NCBI GenBank assembly: GCA_964430695.1
Contig: CAYSFO010000011.1
Coordinates: 1-32,574, forward strand
Direction: 5' to 3'
Source: MGBC108787 sp964430695
GTDB lineage: Bacteria > Bacillota_I > Bacilli_A > RF39 > UBA660
DNA: 32,574 nt
Part shown: one piece after another, positions 8,385 through 15,468 of the stretch
Numbering within the stretch: position 1 is the stretch's first letter
How the letters are laid out: every line of letters starts with the position of its first letter
Notes under the pieces: model-generated
The model's database searches: none
What the model saw: only the letters and a program-made list of their open reading frames with translations
What the model was told of the DNA's origin: nothing
Program-made: the position numbers and the translations under genes

Positions 8385-8387
8385 CAA

Positions 8388-8410
8388 TTCATAATGGCGC
8401 CCGATGTAGG
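8388..8410. repeat. attL: left copy of the 23-bp IME core repeat
   Basis: Identical over 23 bases to 15494-15516. The central part is TGGCGCCCGATGTAGG, the encoded CCA end, discriminator and acceptor/T-stem part of tRNA-Asn. Here it has no tRNA body attached, so it is the displaced 3'-end copy. Confidence 0.9.
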
Positions 8411-8526
8411 GAGTATTCTTATAGTTTTCAATTATTTTTTTAACTTTAAAATCCTCTTTTTTTTGCCTATTTATTTGCATTTTTGTTTAATTTGATTTAA
8501 AGCAATATTTTAAAATTTGAAATTTT

Positions 8527-8548
8527 AAGAGGTAAATGAGAGGTAAAA
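8527..8548 (+). repeat. Left integrase arm-type repeats
   Basis: Two tandem near-identical 11-mers (AAGAGGTAAAT then GAGAGGTAAAA). The same pair with one base changed recurs in the same orientation at 15441-15462 near the other end. Paired short direct repeats just inside each end are typical binding sites for the N-terminal domain of Tn916-like integrases. Confidence 0.7.
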
Positions 8549-8564
8549 TCAATTTTTTAACACT

Positions 8565-8882
8565 CTAAAAATCTTTAAATAAATCATTAATATTACAATT
8601 AAACAAAACCATAACTTTTAACACTAATTTTAAAGATATTGGCTTTGATTTATCAAAACTCTCTAGTCGTTTATAATACTCATGACTAATTCCAAGCAAT
8701 TCAGCGATTGATTGCGTAGAGTAAGGATTCTTTTTATTATTTTCCTTATAATACGTATTATTTTCTTCATATAATTTCTTTCTTATTCTTTTCATATTGT
8801 TACAAATAGTTGCTTGATAAAATGATAAATTAAAATCTTTCATTTTTGCTTGTAATTCTTGAAAAGTCGCCTTTTCTTTCAT
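8565..8882 (-). CDS. XRE-type helix-turn-helix protein of the IME
   Basis: 105 aa. The C-terminal half (about residues 50-105) forms an XRE helix-turn-helix: STQSIAELLGISHEYYKRLES, then LKLVLKVMVLFNCNINDLFKDF. The N-terminal half is a charged helix without a known domain. It is the leftmost gene of the element, with a GAGGT ribosome site eight bases before the ATG. Tandem 20-bp repeats lie 40-80 bases upstream and may be its operators or those of the next gene. Confidence 0.65.
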   Translation of the reverse strand: MKEKATFQELQAKMKDFNLSFYQATICNNMKRIRKKLYEENNTYYKENNKKNPYSTQSIAELLGISHEYYKRLESFDKSKPISLKLVLKVMVLFNCNINDLFKDF

Positions 8883-8924
8883 ATAGACACCTCATATTTA
8901 AATGTTCTCATAAAGAGGCAATTA

Positions 8925-8965
8925 AAAAAGTAATCTATTTTTACGAAAAAGTAATTTATTTTTAC
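8925..8965. repeat. Two 20-bp direct repeats with 21-bp period, putative operators
   Basis: 8925-8944 and 8946-8965 differ at one base (AAAAAGTAATYTATTTTTAC). A period of two helical turns directly upstream of an XRE gene suggests cooperative repressor binding on one DNA face. The binding protein is not known. Confidence 0.5.
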
Positions 8966-8985
8966 AGGCTATATGATAAAATAAA

Positions 8986-9010
8986 AATAACCCTAAAATA
9001 AAGAGTTATT
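8986..9010 (-). terminator. Terminator after XRE repressor gene
   Basis: A short AATAAC/GTTATT stem (8986-8991 with 9005-9010), with a T-rich run in the leftward direction just past the stop codon. The stem is weak. Confidence 0.45.
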
Positions 9011-9281
9011 ATTTTTTGCTATCTACACGAACTTTAGGAATAAAATCACGATTCTTAAATAATTCTTCAGGTTCAATATTGAATACTCGGCAAAGTCTTT
9101 CAATATAATCAGTAGAAGCATTTCTTCTAGCATTTTCAATTTGAGATAAATAGCCTTTATCTGAATGCAACTTTTGGGCTAACTCATCTTGCGACCATTG
9201 ATTCTTTTGGCGAAAATACACGATATTTTTACCCAATAAAATGCTAGTTCTATTTTCGGCTAATCGTTTTATTATTTTCAT
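9009..9281 (-). CDS. XRE-family repressor of the IME
   Basis: 90 aa from ATG 9281. The helix-turn-helix spans about residues 14-70: IVYFRQKNQWSQDELAQKL, then GYLSQIENARRNASTDYIERLCRVFNIEPEELF, a canonical XRE/Cro-CI layout. A longer frame from 9332 adds a hydrophobic leader but starts in promoter-like sequence and has no ribosome site. GAGGTG abuts ATG 9281 (unusually close); if that GAGGTG is the ribosome site, an ATA two codons later has better spacing, as in two other genes here. It diverges from the cargo gene at 9405 and is a plausible switch for it. Confidence 0.75.
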   Translation of the reverse strand: MKIIKRLAENRTSILLGKNIVYFRQKNQWSQDELAQKLHSDKGYLSQIENARRNASTDYIERLCRVFNIEPEELFKNRDFIPKVRVDSKK

Positions 9282-9404
9282 CACCTCATTATCAACAATC
9301 ATTAATATTATGATAAAAAGAATTAAAAACAATGTAAATTAGACTATATAACAACAACTTTTTTATGTTAGGGCAAAAAATTTAAAAGAAAGGAGGAATT
9401 TCAA

Positions 9405-10061
9405 ATAAAAGTAAAAGATAAATTGCAAGGAAAAGAATATCTTATTGATTTATTCCAAACATTAGATAGAAACTTACAATATGATAGAGAATTTTACGCT
9501 GTAGAAGAAATTGTAGATAAAATGTATCAATATGACAAAGAACAAGCAGTAGAATGGACAATTCACTTATTGAATAAATTTGCAGCAAAAGGTTTAGCAG
9601 ATTTTAAAAATGGCTATGATTACGAATCAAATGTAAATTCTTTTATAGAAGAATTAATTATTATGTTATGTAACAATGTTTCTTATAAACAAATAATACA
9701 TTTAATTCATGATAAAATCGTTCATGGTTACAATAGAATCTATATATGGAAATTTATTTTAAAAGGCGATAATTTTAATTCCTATTTTATGGATTATATT
9801 GAGAAAAAATTAAATAAAAATAATGATAAAGACTTTGAAGAATTAAAAACCTCTTTTGGTTATATAATGGACAATCAAAATCTTATCGAAGAAGATGCCA
9901 TCGATCTAATTGATTTCCTTTGTGAAATTTTAGAAACCTTTGTAAATAAAGAATATATTAAAAATCAAAAACAATTAGATTTCTTTTATTCACTATTAGA
10001 TTATATTCCTTGCCAACCAAATAACGCACTTTTAAAAAGTTATTTTATAGATTTTATTTAA
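9405..10061 (+). CDS. IME cargo protein 1, unknown, apparent ATA start
   Basis: 218 aa if translation starts at ATA 9405. A perfect AAAGGAGG (9389-9396) lies eight bases before that codon, which reads (M)KVKDKLQGKEY. The first conventional start, TTG 9423, is 26 bases from the ribosome site, too far. The product is soluble, acidic and almost all helical (repeated IDLFQTLDRNL, WTIHLLNKF, DLIDFLCEILETF-like helices), with no signal peptide, membrane segment or motif that I recognise. It could be an accessory, immunity or defence function, as is common in this slot of small elements, but nothing in the sequence proves it. The next gene starts nine bases after its stop. Confidence 0.75.
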   Translation: MKVKDKLQGKEYLIDLFQTLDRNLQYDREFYAVEEIVDKMYQYDKEQAVEWTIHLLNKFAAKGLADFKNGYDYESNVNSFIEELIIMLCNNVSYKQIIHLIHDKIVHGYNRIYIWKFILKGDNFNSYFMDYIEKKLNKNNDKDFEELKTSFGYIMDNQNLIEEDAIDLIDFLCEILETFVNKEYIKNQKQLDFFYSLLDYIPCQPNNALLKSYFIDFI

Positions 10062-10070
10062 GGAGAGCCT

Positions 10071-10301
10071 ATGGAAATTTTAGTTAATTCAAATAACAAA
10101 CTAGAAATTATTATGAGAGATAAGGATATTTTAAAAATATCTACTAAAAAAATAGGTGTTAAACACCAAATAAAATGTGTCAATGGTACTTTAAATTTTG
10201 ACAATATATCTTATAAAGAAATAGAAAATTTGAAAAATGAAAAACAAGCTATAAAAGCAATGGATAAATATTTAAAGGAAAATGAAAAAGAAGAATTATA
10301 A
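10071..10301 (+). CDS. IME cargo protein 2, unknown small protein (76 aa)
   Basis: 76 aa, with an AAGGAGAG ribosome site just before the ATG and nine bases after the previous stop, so the two form an operon. The N-terminal half looks beta-stranded (MEILVNSNNKLEIIMRD, then DILKISTKK); the C-terminal third is a charged helix (EIENLKNEKQAIKAMDKYL). No family is recognised. The pairing of a larger helical protein with a small beta-alpha partner may be an effector/antidote or subunit pair, which is inference. Confidence 0.7.
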   Translation: MEILVNSNNKLEIIMRDKDILKISTKKIGVKHQIKCVNGTLNFDNISYKEIENLKNEKQAIKAMDKYLKENEKEEL

Positions 10302-10349
10302 CAAATTTCTTCATTTATTCACTACTAATGACAGCATGACAGCAAATTT

Positions 10350-10372
10350 TGGGTGGGGTACACCCATTTTTT
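10350..10372 (+). terminator. Terminator after the cargo pair
   Basis: TGGGTG (10350-10355), loop GGGTA, CACCCA (10361-10366), then six T. A wider flanking dyad ATGACAG...CTGTCAT surrounds it. Confidence 0.75.
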
Positions 10373-10391
10373 CGTGTCACTCCTGTCATTT

Positions 10392-10946
10392 TTAATCAAC
10401 CAGGTCACTAACTTTAATATTGTAATAATTTGCTAATTGTTTTACAACATCATTATTAAATTTCCTTTTTCCATTTTCATACTTATTATAAGTAGATTTT
10501 GCTACACCTAAATAATTAGCAACATCTTCTTGTTTTTTATTATTTTTTAATCTTAAGTCCTTAACCCTTAATCGTACTTTACTTTGTATCTTTTTTTCTT
10601 CTTTATCAAAATATTCTTTCATAGCATTAGGATTATTTATATCAATAGCAATATATTTTTCCTTATCATTCAAAACAGCATTAGAGTAACTAAATAAGCG
10701 TCTTTTTTCCTCGACAGATAAATCAGGCATATCTTCAAAAAAATAATCAGATGATACTTTATAAAATTTTACTAAATCTTGTAAAACTTGCAAAGGAATT
10801 GTTCTTTTTCCTATTTCGTAATCTTTATAAGTATTTCGATTCACTCCCACTACTTGACATATTTCTCTTTGAGATAAACCAAATTGTTGTCTTAATTCCG
10901 CCATGTGCTTTCCTATAACAATATTTATTGTATCTTTTTTTTCCAT
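10392..10946 (-). CDS. Double XRE-domain regulator of the IME
   Basis: 184 aa with two complete helix-turn-helix domains. The first (about residues 9-70) reads GKHMAELRQQFGLSQREICQVVGVNRNTYKDYEIGKR; the second (about 125-183) reads RLRVKDLRLKNNKKQEDVANYLGVAKSTYNKYENGKR. A charged linker joins them. A two-headed repressor can bridge paired half-sites, and the divergent region upstream contains four copies of an 11-bp motif (10985-11142), one within its own promoter. It diverges from the replication/mobilization genes, so it is probably the master repressor. Start ATG 10946 follows GGAGG. Confidence 0.82.
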   Translation of the reverse strand: MEKKDTINIVIGKHMAELRQQFGLSQREICQVVGVNRNTYKDYEIGKRTIPLQVLQDLVKFYKVSSDYFFEDMPDLSVEEKRRLFSYSNAVLNDKEKYIAIDINNPNAMKEYFDKEEKKIQSKVRLRVKDLRLKNNKKQEDVANYLGVAKSTYNKYENGKRKFNNDVVKQLANYYNIKVSDLVD

Positions 10947-10969
10947 AGGAAGCCTCCTCTTTTTTTTAA

Positions 10970-10999
10970 ATTATATCATGCAATGGTGCAAAATGTCTA
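10970..10999 (-). promoter_or_regulatory. Promoter of the double-XRE gene
   Basis: On the minus strand, TAGACA (10994-10999), an 18-base spacer and TATAAT (10970-10975). Operator copy 1 fills the spacer. Confidence 0.7.
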
Positions 11000-11142
11000 T
11001 TTATTTGATTTTTTAAAAATAGTTTAAAAATGATTAAAATAAATTATTTTATAGTTGACAATTTACACCAAATAGATTATATTGTATACATCGGGTGCAA
11101 ATTGGCACTTTTAAATTAGCGACAAAGTTTCCATTTTACACC
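10985..11142. promoter_or_regulatory. Four-copy operator array (GGTGYAAAWTG)
   Basis: Copies at 10985-10995 (+), 11059-11069 (-), 11094-11104 (+) and 11132-11142 (-), alternating in strand. All four match GGTGYAAAWTG exactly. Copy 1 lies in the spacer of the leftward promoter and copy 2 between -35 and -10 of the rightward promoter, so a bound protein would block both. The double-XRE protein is the obvious candidate. Confidence 0.72.
11055..11083 (+). promoter_or_regulatory. Promoter of the IME replication operon
   Basis: TTGACA (11055-11060), a 17-base spacer and TATATT (11078-11083). It drives the long leader and the genes at 11359 and 11615. Confidence 0.78.
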
Positions 11143-11358
11143 TAATAGTTCTTTGACAATTATATAGAGTTGGAAGTCGCCGATATCTGCCGACTCGTTA
11201 AATAAGCACAAGGCAAGTATCCCTATTGGTACGGGAGTTGTGGATAATCTAAAATCCTCGTTACATATAAGGCTCAAAACTTTATATACATCCTAAAAGG
11301 GAGTTGTTGGTAACACTAAAACCATCAAAAAGCAAAAATAAGAAAGTGAGGTGATCAA
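11105..11358 (+). other. Structured 5' leader or origin-like region of the IME
   Basis: No gene in about 250 bases. After operator copy 4 (11132-11142) it contains a hairpin GTCGCCG...TGCCGAC near 11175-11193 and two imperfect copies of GGGAGTTGTKG followed by TAA/ACTAAAAYC-like sequence (11233-11257 and 11299-11323, 66 bases apart). It could be a regulated leader RNA or a replication origin for the RepA-like protein. The ribosome site GAGGTGA precedes ATG 11359. Confidence 0.4.
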
Positions 11359-11598
11359 ATGAATGCAAAAGAAACTTTAAATTTAATTTCTAAACAATGG
11401 TGTAATCTTAATGACTTACAACAACTAACAGGTTTAGGAAGAAATAATGCTTTAAAACTAAAGAATGAAATTAAAATTGAATTAGAAAATAAAGGATATT
11501 CTCTACCTAACAAACTACTGCCTATGAATGAGGTTGTAAGTTATTTAAAAATAAATATAAGTTATTTACAAAAAATGGCTAAAGAAATATTGAACTAG
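11359..11598 (+). CDS. Small IME DNA-binding-type protein, possible excisionase/replication helper
   Basis: 79 aa. Residues about 12-45 look like a helix-turn-helix (WCNLNDLQQLTGLGRNNALKLK) and the C-terminal part carries LPNKLLPMNEVVSYLKI, resembling the small HTH proteins that precede Rep ATPases or act as excisionases in small integrative elements. No exact family is recognised. It is translated from a GAGGTGA site and sits 16 bases before the RepA-like gene in one operon. As the only small basic candidate for recombination directionality, it is a reasonable Xis guess and no more. Confidence 0.6.
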   Translation: MNAKETLNLISKQWCNLNDLQQLTGLGRNNALKLKNEIKIELENKGYSLPNKLLPMNEVVSYLKINISYLQKMAKEILN

Positions 11599-11614
11599 AA
11601 AGGAGCAAAATAAT

Positions 11615-12568
11615 TTGAAAACAATAAGTGAAATGAGAAAAAATTTTACAAAAAAAGATTCCATAGTTGATAACCTTATGAAATCTAATGGCTTATATTG
11701 TCTAGTAGCAAGACCAAAAGTTGGCAAGTCCTTATTCGCATTACAACTCGCTAACTCTATTGCTACAGGCAAACCTTTTCTAGGATATAGAACTTGCCCA
11801 TCTCCCGTTTTATATATTAGCACGGAAATGAATTCTATGCAATTAATAGATAGAATTGACAAGATGGGATTAGATTTCAATGATAACAATTTCCTACTCA
11901 TAGAACAAAATCCCAATGAAAGAAAACTTAACTTAATGGATTTACAATTACAATTTCAAACATTTTCTAGTGAATATAAAGGAAAATTTGTAATAATAGA
12001 TATGTTTAGTGGAATTGATTTAAATAATGGTTATGATTTAAACAATTATCAAGATATGGGACAAGTTGTTATTCCAAAATTTAGAGAACTATGTAAAAAA
12101 TACAATTTTACAATTCTTATTATCCATCACTTAAATAAAAGTAATACCTCTCTTGGTAGTACTGCTATTGATGGTTCAGTAGATGGAAAAATAACTCTAA
12201 AACAAGATTCCAATATTAAAAATAAAATACTTTTTAATTATGAAAGTAGAGATTATGAGGGATTAGAATTAGTCTTAAAACGAAACGATAATTTGTTGTT
12301 TGAACTATCGGAAATTGAATGTGAAGATTTAAATTACAATATATTAGCTTTTCTAAATTATGCAATTAAACAACAGGAATTTTCTTTTACGGCTTCGGAG
12401 ATAACAAGTAAATTAAATTTACAAATTACTCCCTCTGCATTTGGAAAATTATTGAATAACAATATATTTAATTTAGAAAAAGAAGGACTTTATATTGAGC
12501 AAAAAAGAACATCTACTGAAAGAATATATACTGCGAAATACAAAGAGCCAAATTATGAAAATGAGTAA
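11615..12568 (+). CDS. RepA-like RecA-fold ATPase (replicative helicase type) of the IME
   Basis: 317 aa. Walker A RPKVGKSLFAL at residues 34-44, a conserved glutamate after the second strand (YISTEMNS), Walker B FVIIDMF (about 127-133) and ILIIHHLNKS (about 170-179) match hexameric RepA/DnaB-like ATPases of plasmids and integrative elements. The C-terminus (about 245-310) looks like a winged helix. It probably unwinds the excised circle during replication or transfer. The start is TTG 11615, with AAAGGAG nine bases before it. It follows the 79-aa gene and ends at the strong terminator 12680-12710. Confidence 0.78.
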   Translation: MKTISEMRKNFTKKDSIVDNLMKSNGLYCLVARPKVGKSLFALQLANSIATGKPFLGYRTCPSPVLYISTEMNSMQLIDRIDKMGLDFNDNNFLLIEQNPNERKLNLMDLQLQFQTFSSEYKGKFVIIDMFSGIDLNNGYDLNNYQDMGQVVIPKFRELCKKYNFTILIIHHLNKSNTSLGSTAIDGSVDGKITLKQDSNIKNKILFNYESRDYEGLELVLKRNDNLLFELSEIECEDLNYNILAFLNYAIKQQEFSFTASEITSKLNLQITPSAFGKLLNNNIFNLEKEGLYIEQKRTSTERIYTAKYKEPNYENE

Positions 12569-12874
12569 TTTTCATAGTAAAAAATGAACGAGGCACGTTT
12601 TGTTTTTGTAAGAAAATGAAAGTGGCGATAGTGAATATTTTTACAATTATAAAAGGCACTACCCTTTTATAATTCACTTAAAAATAAGTGTCCATGTGAC
12701 ACTTATTTTTATCTTGTTTGAAACTTTTGCCTTTACGATAGTTTAGGCAATTGTGAAAAACAAGCAAAGGGGTTTTTAGGGAACTCCCTAAACTCACGAT
12801 AATGGGCTATGCCCTAGTGAGATAGGTCATAAATGACCTTTTACTCTAAAGAAGATATGCAAAGGAGGAATTAA
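12569..12874 (+). promoter_or_regulatory. Hairpin-rich oriT-like region upstream of the relaxase
   Basis: 306 bases without a gene but with five inverted repeats: 12645-12656/12663-12674 (12 bp), 12680-12692/12698-12710 (13 bp, T tail), 12775-12782/12785-12792 (8 bp), CTCAC...GTGAG with nested GGGC/GCCC at 12793-12821, and 12824-12830/12833-12839 (7 bp). Mob genes normally lie next to their oriT, and MobV origins consist of such hairpins. The nick site cannot be assigned from sequence alone. Confidence 0.6.
12680..12710 (+). terminator. Terminator of the Rep operon
   Basis: A 13-bp perfect stem with a 5-base loop, ending in a T run (the stem itself ends in TATTTTT). It also reads as a terminator on the other strand. 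Confidence 0.8.
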
Positions 12875-14308
12875 ATGTATGATGGCAAACAAGTTTTAAG
12901 AGTAGAAAACAAATTTAAACAAAAAGATTTATATAATATCGGTGTTGAAATGAAAGATAGAAAAGGCACAGGAAATTATGATAAAGAACGACAACAATTT
13001 AATGTTGAATATGTATCAATGACCGAAAGAAATTTATATCAAGAGGTTAAACAAACTTTAAAAAATAGAAATATAGAATATCTAAACAAACCAAGCACCA
13101 ATTTACTAAATGGTGTTACATTCACAAGTGGTTGTGAATTCTTTGAGGCTTTAGGAATGAAATTTGTTGATAGTGATAGAGTTTATCAAACAGGAGATAA
13201 AAAAGGACAGATTGTTAAAGTTCCTTATATCAAATCTAAAAAAGATATTCCTCAAGCCGTTACTTATTTCTTTGATTCTTGTATGGAATATCTAAAAGAA
13301 TTTGTCGGAGAAGAAAATATAATTCTTGCTCAAGTTCACTATGATGAAGATACTCCTCACCTACAAGCCTATTTTCTACCTATTGTTAATGAGGTCAATA
13401 GAAAATGTTATGTGAAAGATAAAAACGGAAATGTAATAAAAGAAGAAATAACAAATAAAAAAGGAGATGTTACTCTTGTTCCTAAACTACTCCGTGATAA
13501 CAACGGAAAAATCGTTTATGAAAAAGTAAAAGGAAAATTTTTAAACAATGACCAATTTTGGAAAGATAGAGGTGGTCAAACATCTTATGCAAAAATGCAA
13601 GATTCTTTCAACAAATTTATTACTGAACGAGGTTTTAATTTAGATCGTGGCAATATAGGTGCTCATATTGAACATAAAACAAAACTAGAATATGAATTAG
13701 AAGAAAATAAAGCCGAATTAGAGGCTTTAAAGCAAGAAAAAGAAAATACCTTACAAGTTATTGAAAATTCTAAAAATAGCCTTGTAGAGGCTAATAAATT
13801 GGTAAATAAAGAGGTCTTAAATCCTAAGAAAACTATTGTAGGTTATAATTCAAATGATATTCAAAAAATGATAGATTATTCAAAAGGTTTAGAACAAATT
13901 AATGTTTTACAACAAAGTGAAATTGAAATTAAAGATATAACTATCAAAAAATTAACTACTGAAAATGAAAGTTACAAAAACAATAAAGAATTAATCAAAA
14001 GAGATAATTTAATTAAAGAACAAAAATCTACTATTAATAATTTAAAGAAAGAAAATAAGAATTTAAATGATTTAAAAAAGATTTTGGAAAACAATATTGA
14101 AGATTTAAAAATCAAACTCAATAAAGAAATAGAAAAATGGAAAAATCTATTTAATAAAATGTGTAATGCTCTTGATAAAGTTTTAGGTAGAAAACCTACA
14201 GAGTATGTAAAAGATTATGAAGATTTAGCCGATTCTATCAATAATGATTATTATGATTATGAAAAAAACAAAGAAAAAGGTAAAGACGATTATGAAATTG
14301 AAATGTAG
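12875..14308 (+). CDS. MobV/Pre-family relaxase
   Basis: 477 aa. The metal-binding motif HYDEDTPHLQAYFLP (residues 155-169) is the MobV/Pre signature HxDExTPHxx; the usual last histidine is replaced by Gln. The N-terminal motif (NYDKERQQFNVEY, about 34-46) and the RGFNLDRG...HIEHKTKLEYE region (about 252-275) also fit. Residues about 275-435 are a long coiled coil, common in this family. The enzyme nicks oriT and pilots the strand into the recipient, relying on another element's mating pore. AAAGGAGG precedes ATG 12875. The integrase gene follows 15 bases after its stop, so the two are probably co-transcribed. Confidence 0.9.
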   Translation: MYDGKQVLRVENKFKQKDLYNIGVEMKDRKGTGNYDKERQQFNVEYVSMTERNLYQEVKQTLKNRNIEYLNKPSTNLLNGVTFTSGCEFFEALGMKFVDSDRVYQTGDKKGQIVKVPYIKSKKDIPQAVTYFFDSCMEYLKEFVGEENIILAQVHYDEDTPHLQAYFLPIVNEVNRKCYVKDKNGNVIKEEITNKKGDVTLVPKLLRDNNGKIVYEKVKGKFLNNDQFWKDRGGQTSYAKMQDSFNKFITERGFNLDRGNIGAHIEHKTKLEYELEENKAELEALKQEKENTLQVIENSKNSLVEANKLVNKEVLNPKKTIVGYNSNDIQKMIDYSKGLEQINVLQQSEIEIKDITIKKLTTENESYKNNKELIKRDNLIKEQKSTINNLKKENKNLNDLKKILENNIEDLKIKLNKEIEKWKNLFNKMCNALDKVLGRKPTEYVKDYEDLADSINNDYYDYEKNKEKGKDDYEIEM

Positions 14309-14323
14309 AAAGGAGAAATAAAT

Positions 14324-15427
14324 ATGCCTGTATATCAAGAAACAAATAAGAAAAAAATTCCTAAAAATGGTTATAGCTGGTATTTTAGATGTTACTATAA
14401 CGATATTTATGGAAGAAAAAAACAAAAACAATCTAAAATGTATAAAAGTAGAACAATTGCAAAAGATGAAGAAAGAAAATTTATAAATAATGTTGAAAAT
14501 GGTAAATTAAATAATAAAGATATTGATTTCTGTGATTTATATAATAATTGGTGGAATGTAAAGAAAAAAGAGTTAAAAATAACAAATGCAAACAATTTAA
14601 AACCATCTTTAGACAAAAATATGTTTTCTTTCTTTAAACCCTTTAAACTATCTTCTATAAATGTAGCAATTATTAATGAATATTTAAAATTTATGGAAGA
14701 AAAAGAATTAACTATAAATTATAAAAATAGCATGATTAGTTATTGTAAAGAATGCTTTATATATGCTACTATTTATTACGATTTTGACCTTAAAATTGCA
14801 AATTGTTTAACAAAATTTAGAAATGATAATCCAAAAGAAAAACTAAAAGATAGTGAATTCAATTTTTGGACAATAGAGGAATTCGATTCATTCATAGAAA
14901 TTGTGGATGATCCATACTATAAATTAATCTTTACATTCCTCTACAGAACAGGTCTAAGAATTGGAGAATTTAAAGCATTGAAATGGACTGACATTGATTT
15001 AAAAGATAAAACATTAAGTATTTCAAAAGAACTAGCACATGGCTTAACAATTAAACCTAAAACCAAAAATTCTATTAGAAATGTTGATTTAGATGATTAT
15101 CTAGTAAACTTATTACTTAAATATGAAAAAGAACAAAAAAAATTATATGGTTACACTAATGAATGGTACCTATTTGGTGGCATTAAACCAACAAGTAATA
15201 CTACCTTAAGGAGACACCTTAATAAATATATAAAAGAATCCAATGTTAAACATATAACAATTCATGGATTCAGGCACTCTCATGTTTCACTACTTATTTA
15301 CTTAGGTTGTGATAGTAGAGATGTCGCAGAAAGAATTGGAGATACTGTCCAAACCGTTGAAAGCACTTACTATCATATGTTTCCAAAAAAGAAAAAAGAA
15401 ACTGTAAATAAACTCAATTCTCTATAA
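14324..15427 (+). CDS. int: Tyrosine recombinase, IME integrase
   Basis: 367 aa. The N-terminus (about 1-60, YSWYFRCYYNDIYGRKKQKQ) is the AP2-like arm-binding domain, about 65-170 is the core-binding SAM-like domain and about 180-360 is the catalytic domain. Catalytic residues visible are R212 (YRTGLRIGE), H314 and R317 (HGFRH) and the nucleophile Y349 (TYYHM). The position usually His in RLGH is Asp here (RIGD, residue 340). It integrates the element at the tRNA-Asn 3' end, 67 bases from the attR core. The gene is in an operon with the relaxase. Confidence 0.92.
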   Translation: MPVYQETNKKKIPKNGYSWYFRCYYNDIYGRKKQKQSKMYKSRTIAKDEERKFINNVENGKLNNKDIDFCDLYNNWWNVKKKELKITNANNLKPSLDKNMFSFFKPFKLSSINVAIINEYLKFMEEKELTINYKNSMISYCKECFIYATIYYDFDLKIANCLTKFRNDNPKEKLKDSEFNFWTIEEFDSFIEIVDDPYYKLIFTFLYRTGLRIGEFKALKWTDIDLKDKTLSISKELAHGLTIKPKTKNSIRNVDLDDYLVNLLLKYEKEQKKLYGYTNEWYLFGGIKPTSNTTLRRHLNKYIKESNVKHITIHGFRHSHVSLLIYLGCDSRDVAERIGDTVQTVESTYYHMFPKKKKETVNKLNSL

Positions 15428-15440
15428 TTTTTTCAAAATT

Positions 15441-15462
15441 AAGAGGTAAATAAGAGGTAAAA
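15441..15462 (+). repeat. Right integrase arm-type repeats
   Basis: Tandem 11-mers AAGAGGTAAAT and AAGAGGTAAAA, the same as the left pair at 8527-8548 except for one base, 31 bases inside attR. Confidence 0.72.
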
Positions 15463-15468
15463 ATAATA

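Larger units (their letters stand above)
8256..8564. other. Intergenic stretch holding the left IME junction
   Basis: No gene. It holds the TTG-gene leader, the stranded tRNA-Asn terminator (8353-8384), attL (8388-8410), about 115 bp of AT-rich element DNA and the left arm-type repeats (8527-8548). Further AT-rich dyads near 8510-8526 have no evident function. Confidence 0.6.

Noticed and set aside
8391..8410. tRNA fragment at the left IME end taken as a separate tRNA gene
   Set aside because: Only the 3' end is present, identical to the intact tRNA-Asn at 15501-15576, so it is the att duplication.
9282..9332. Longer N-terminus of the IME repressor
   Set aside because: Hydrophobic leader untypical of XRE proteins, no ribosome site, and promoter-like bases in the same stretch.
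10318..10390. ATGACAGC repeats near the cargo terminator as replication iterons
   Set aside because: Only two adjacent short copies and a distant inverted one; they are better explained as flanks of the terminator dyad.
14225..14431. Minus-strand frame overlapping the relaxase end and integrase start
   Set aside because: Low-complexity Phe/Ile-rich shadow of AT-rich coding DNA without a ribosome site; the same holds for other antisense frames.
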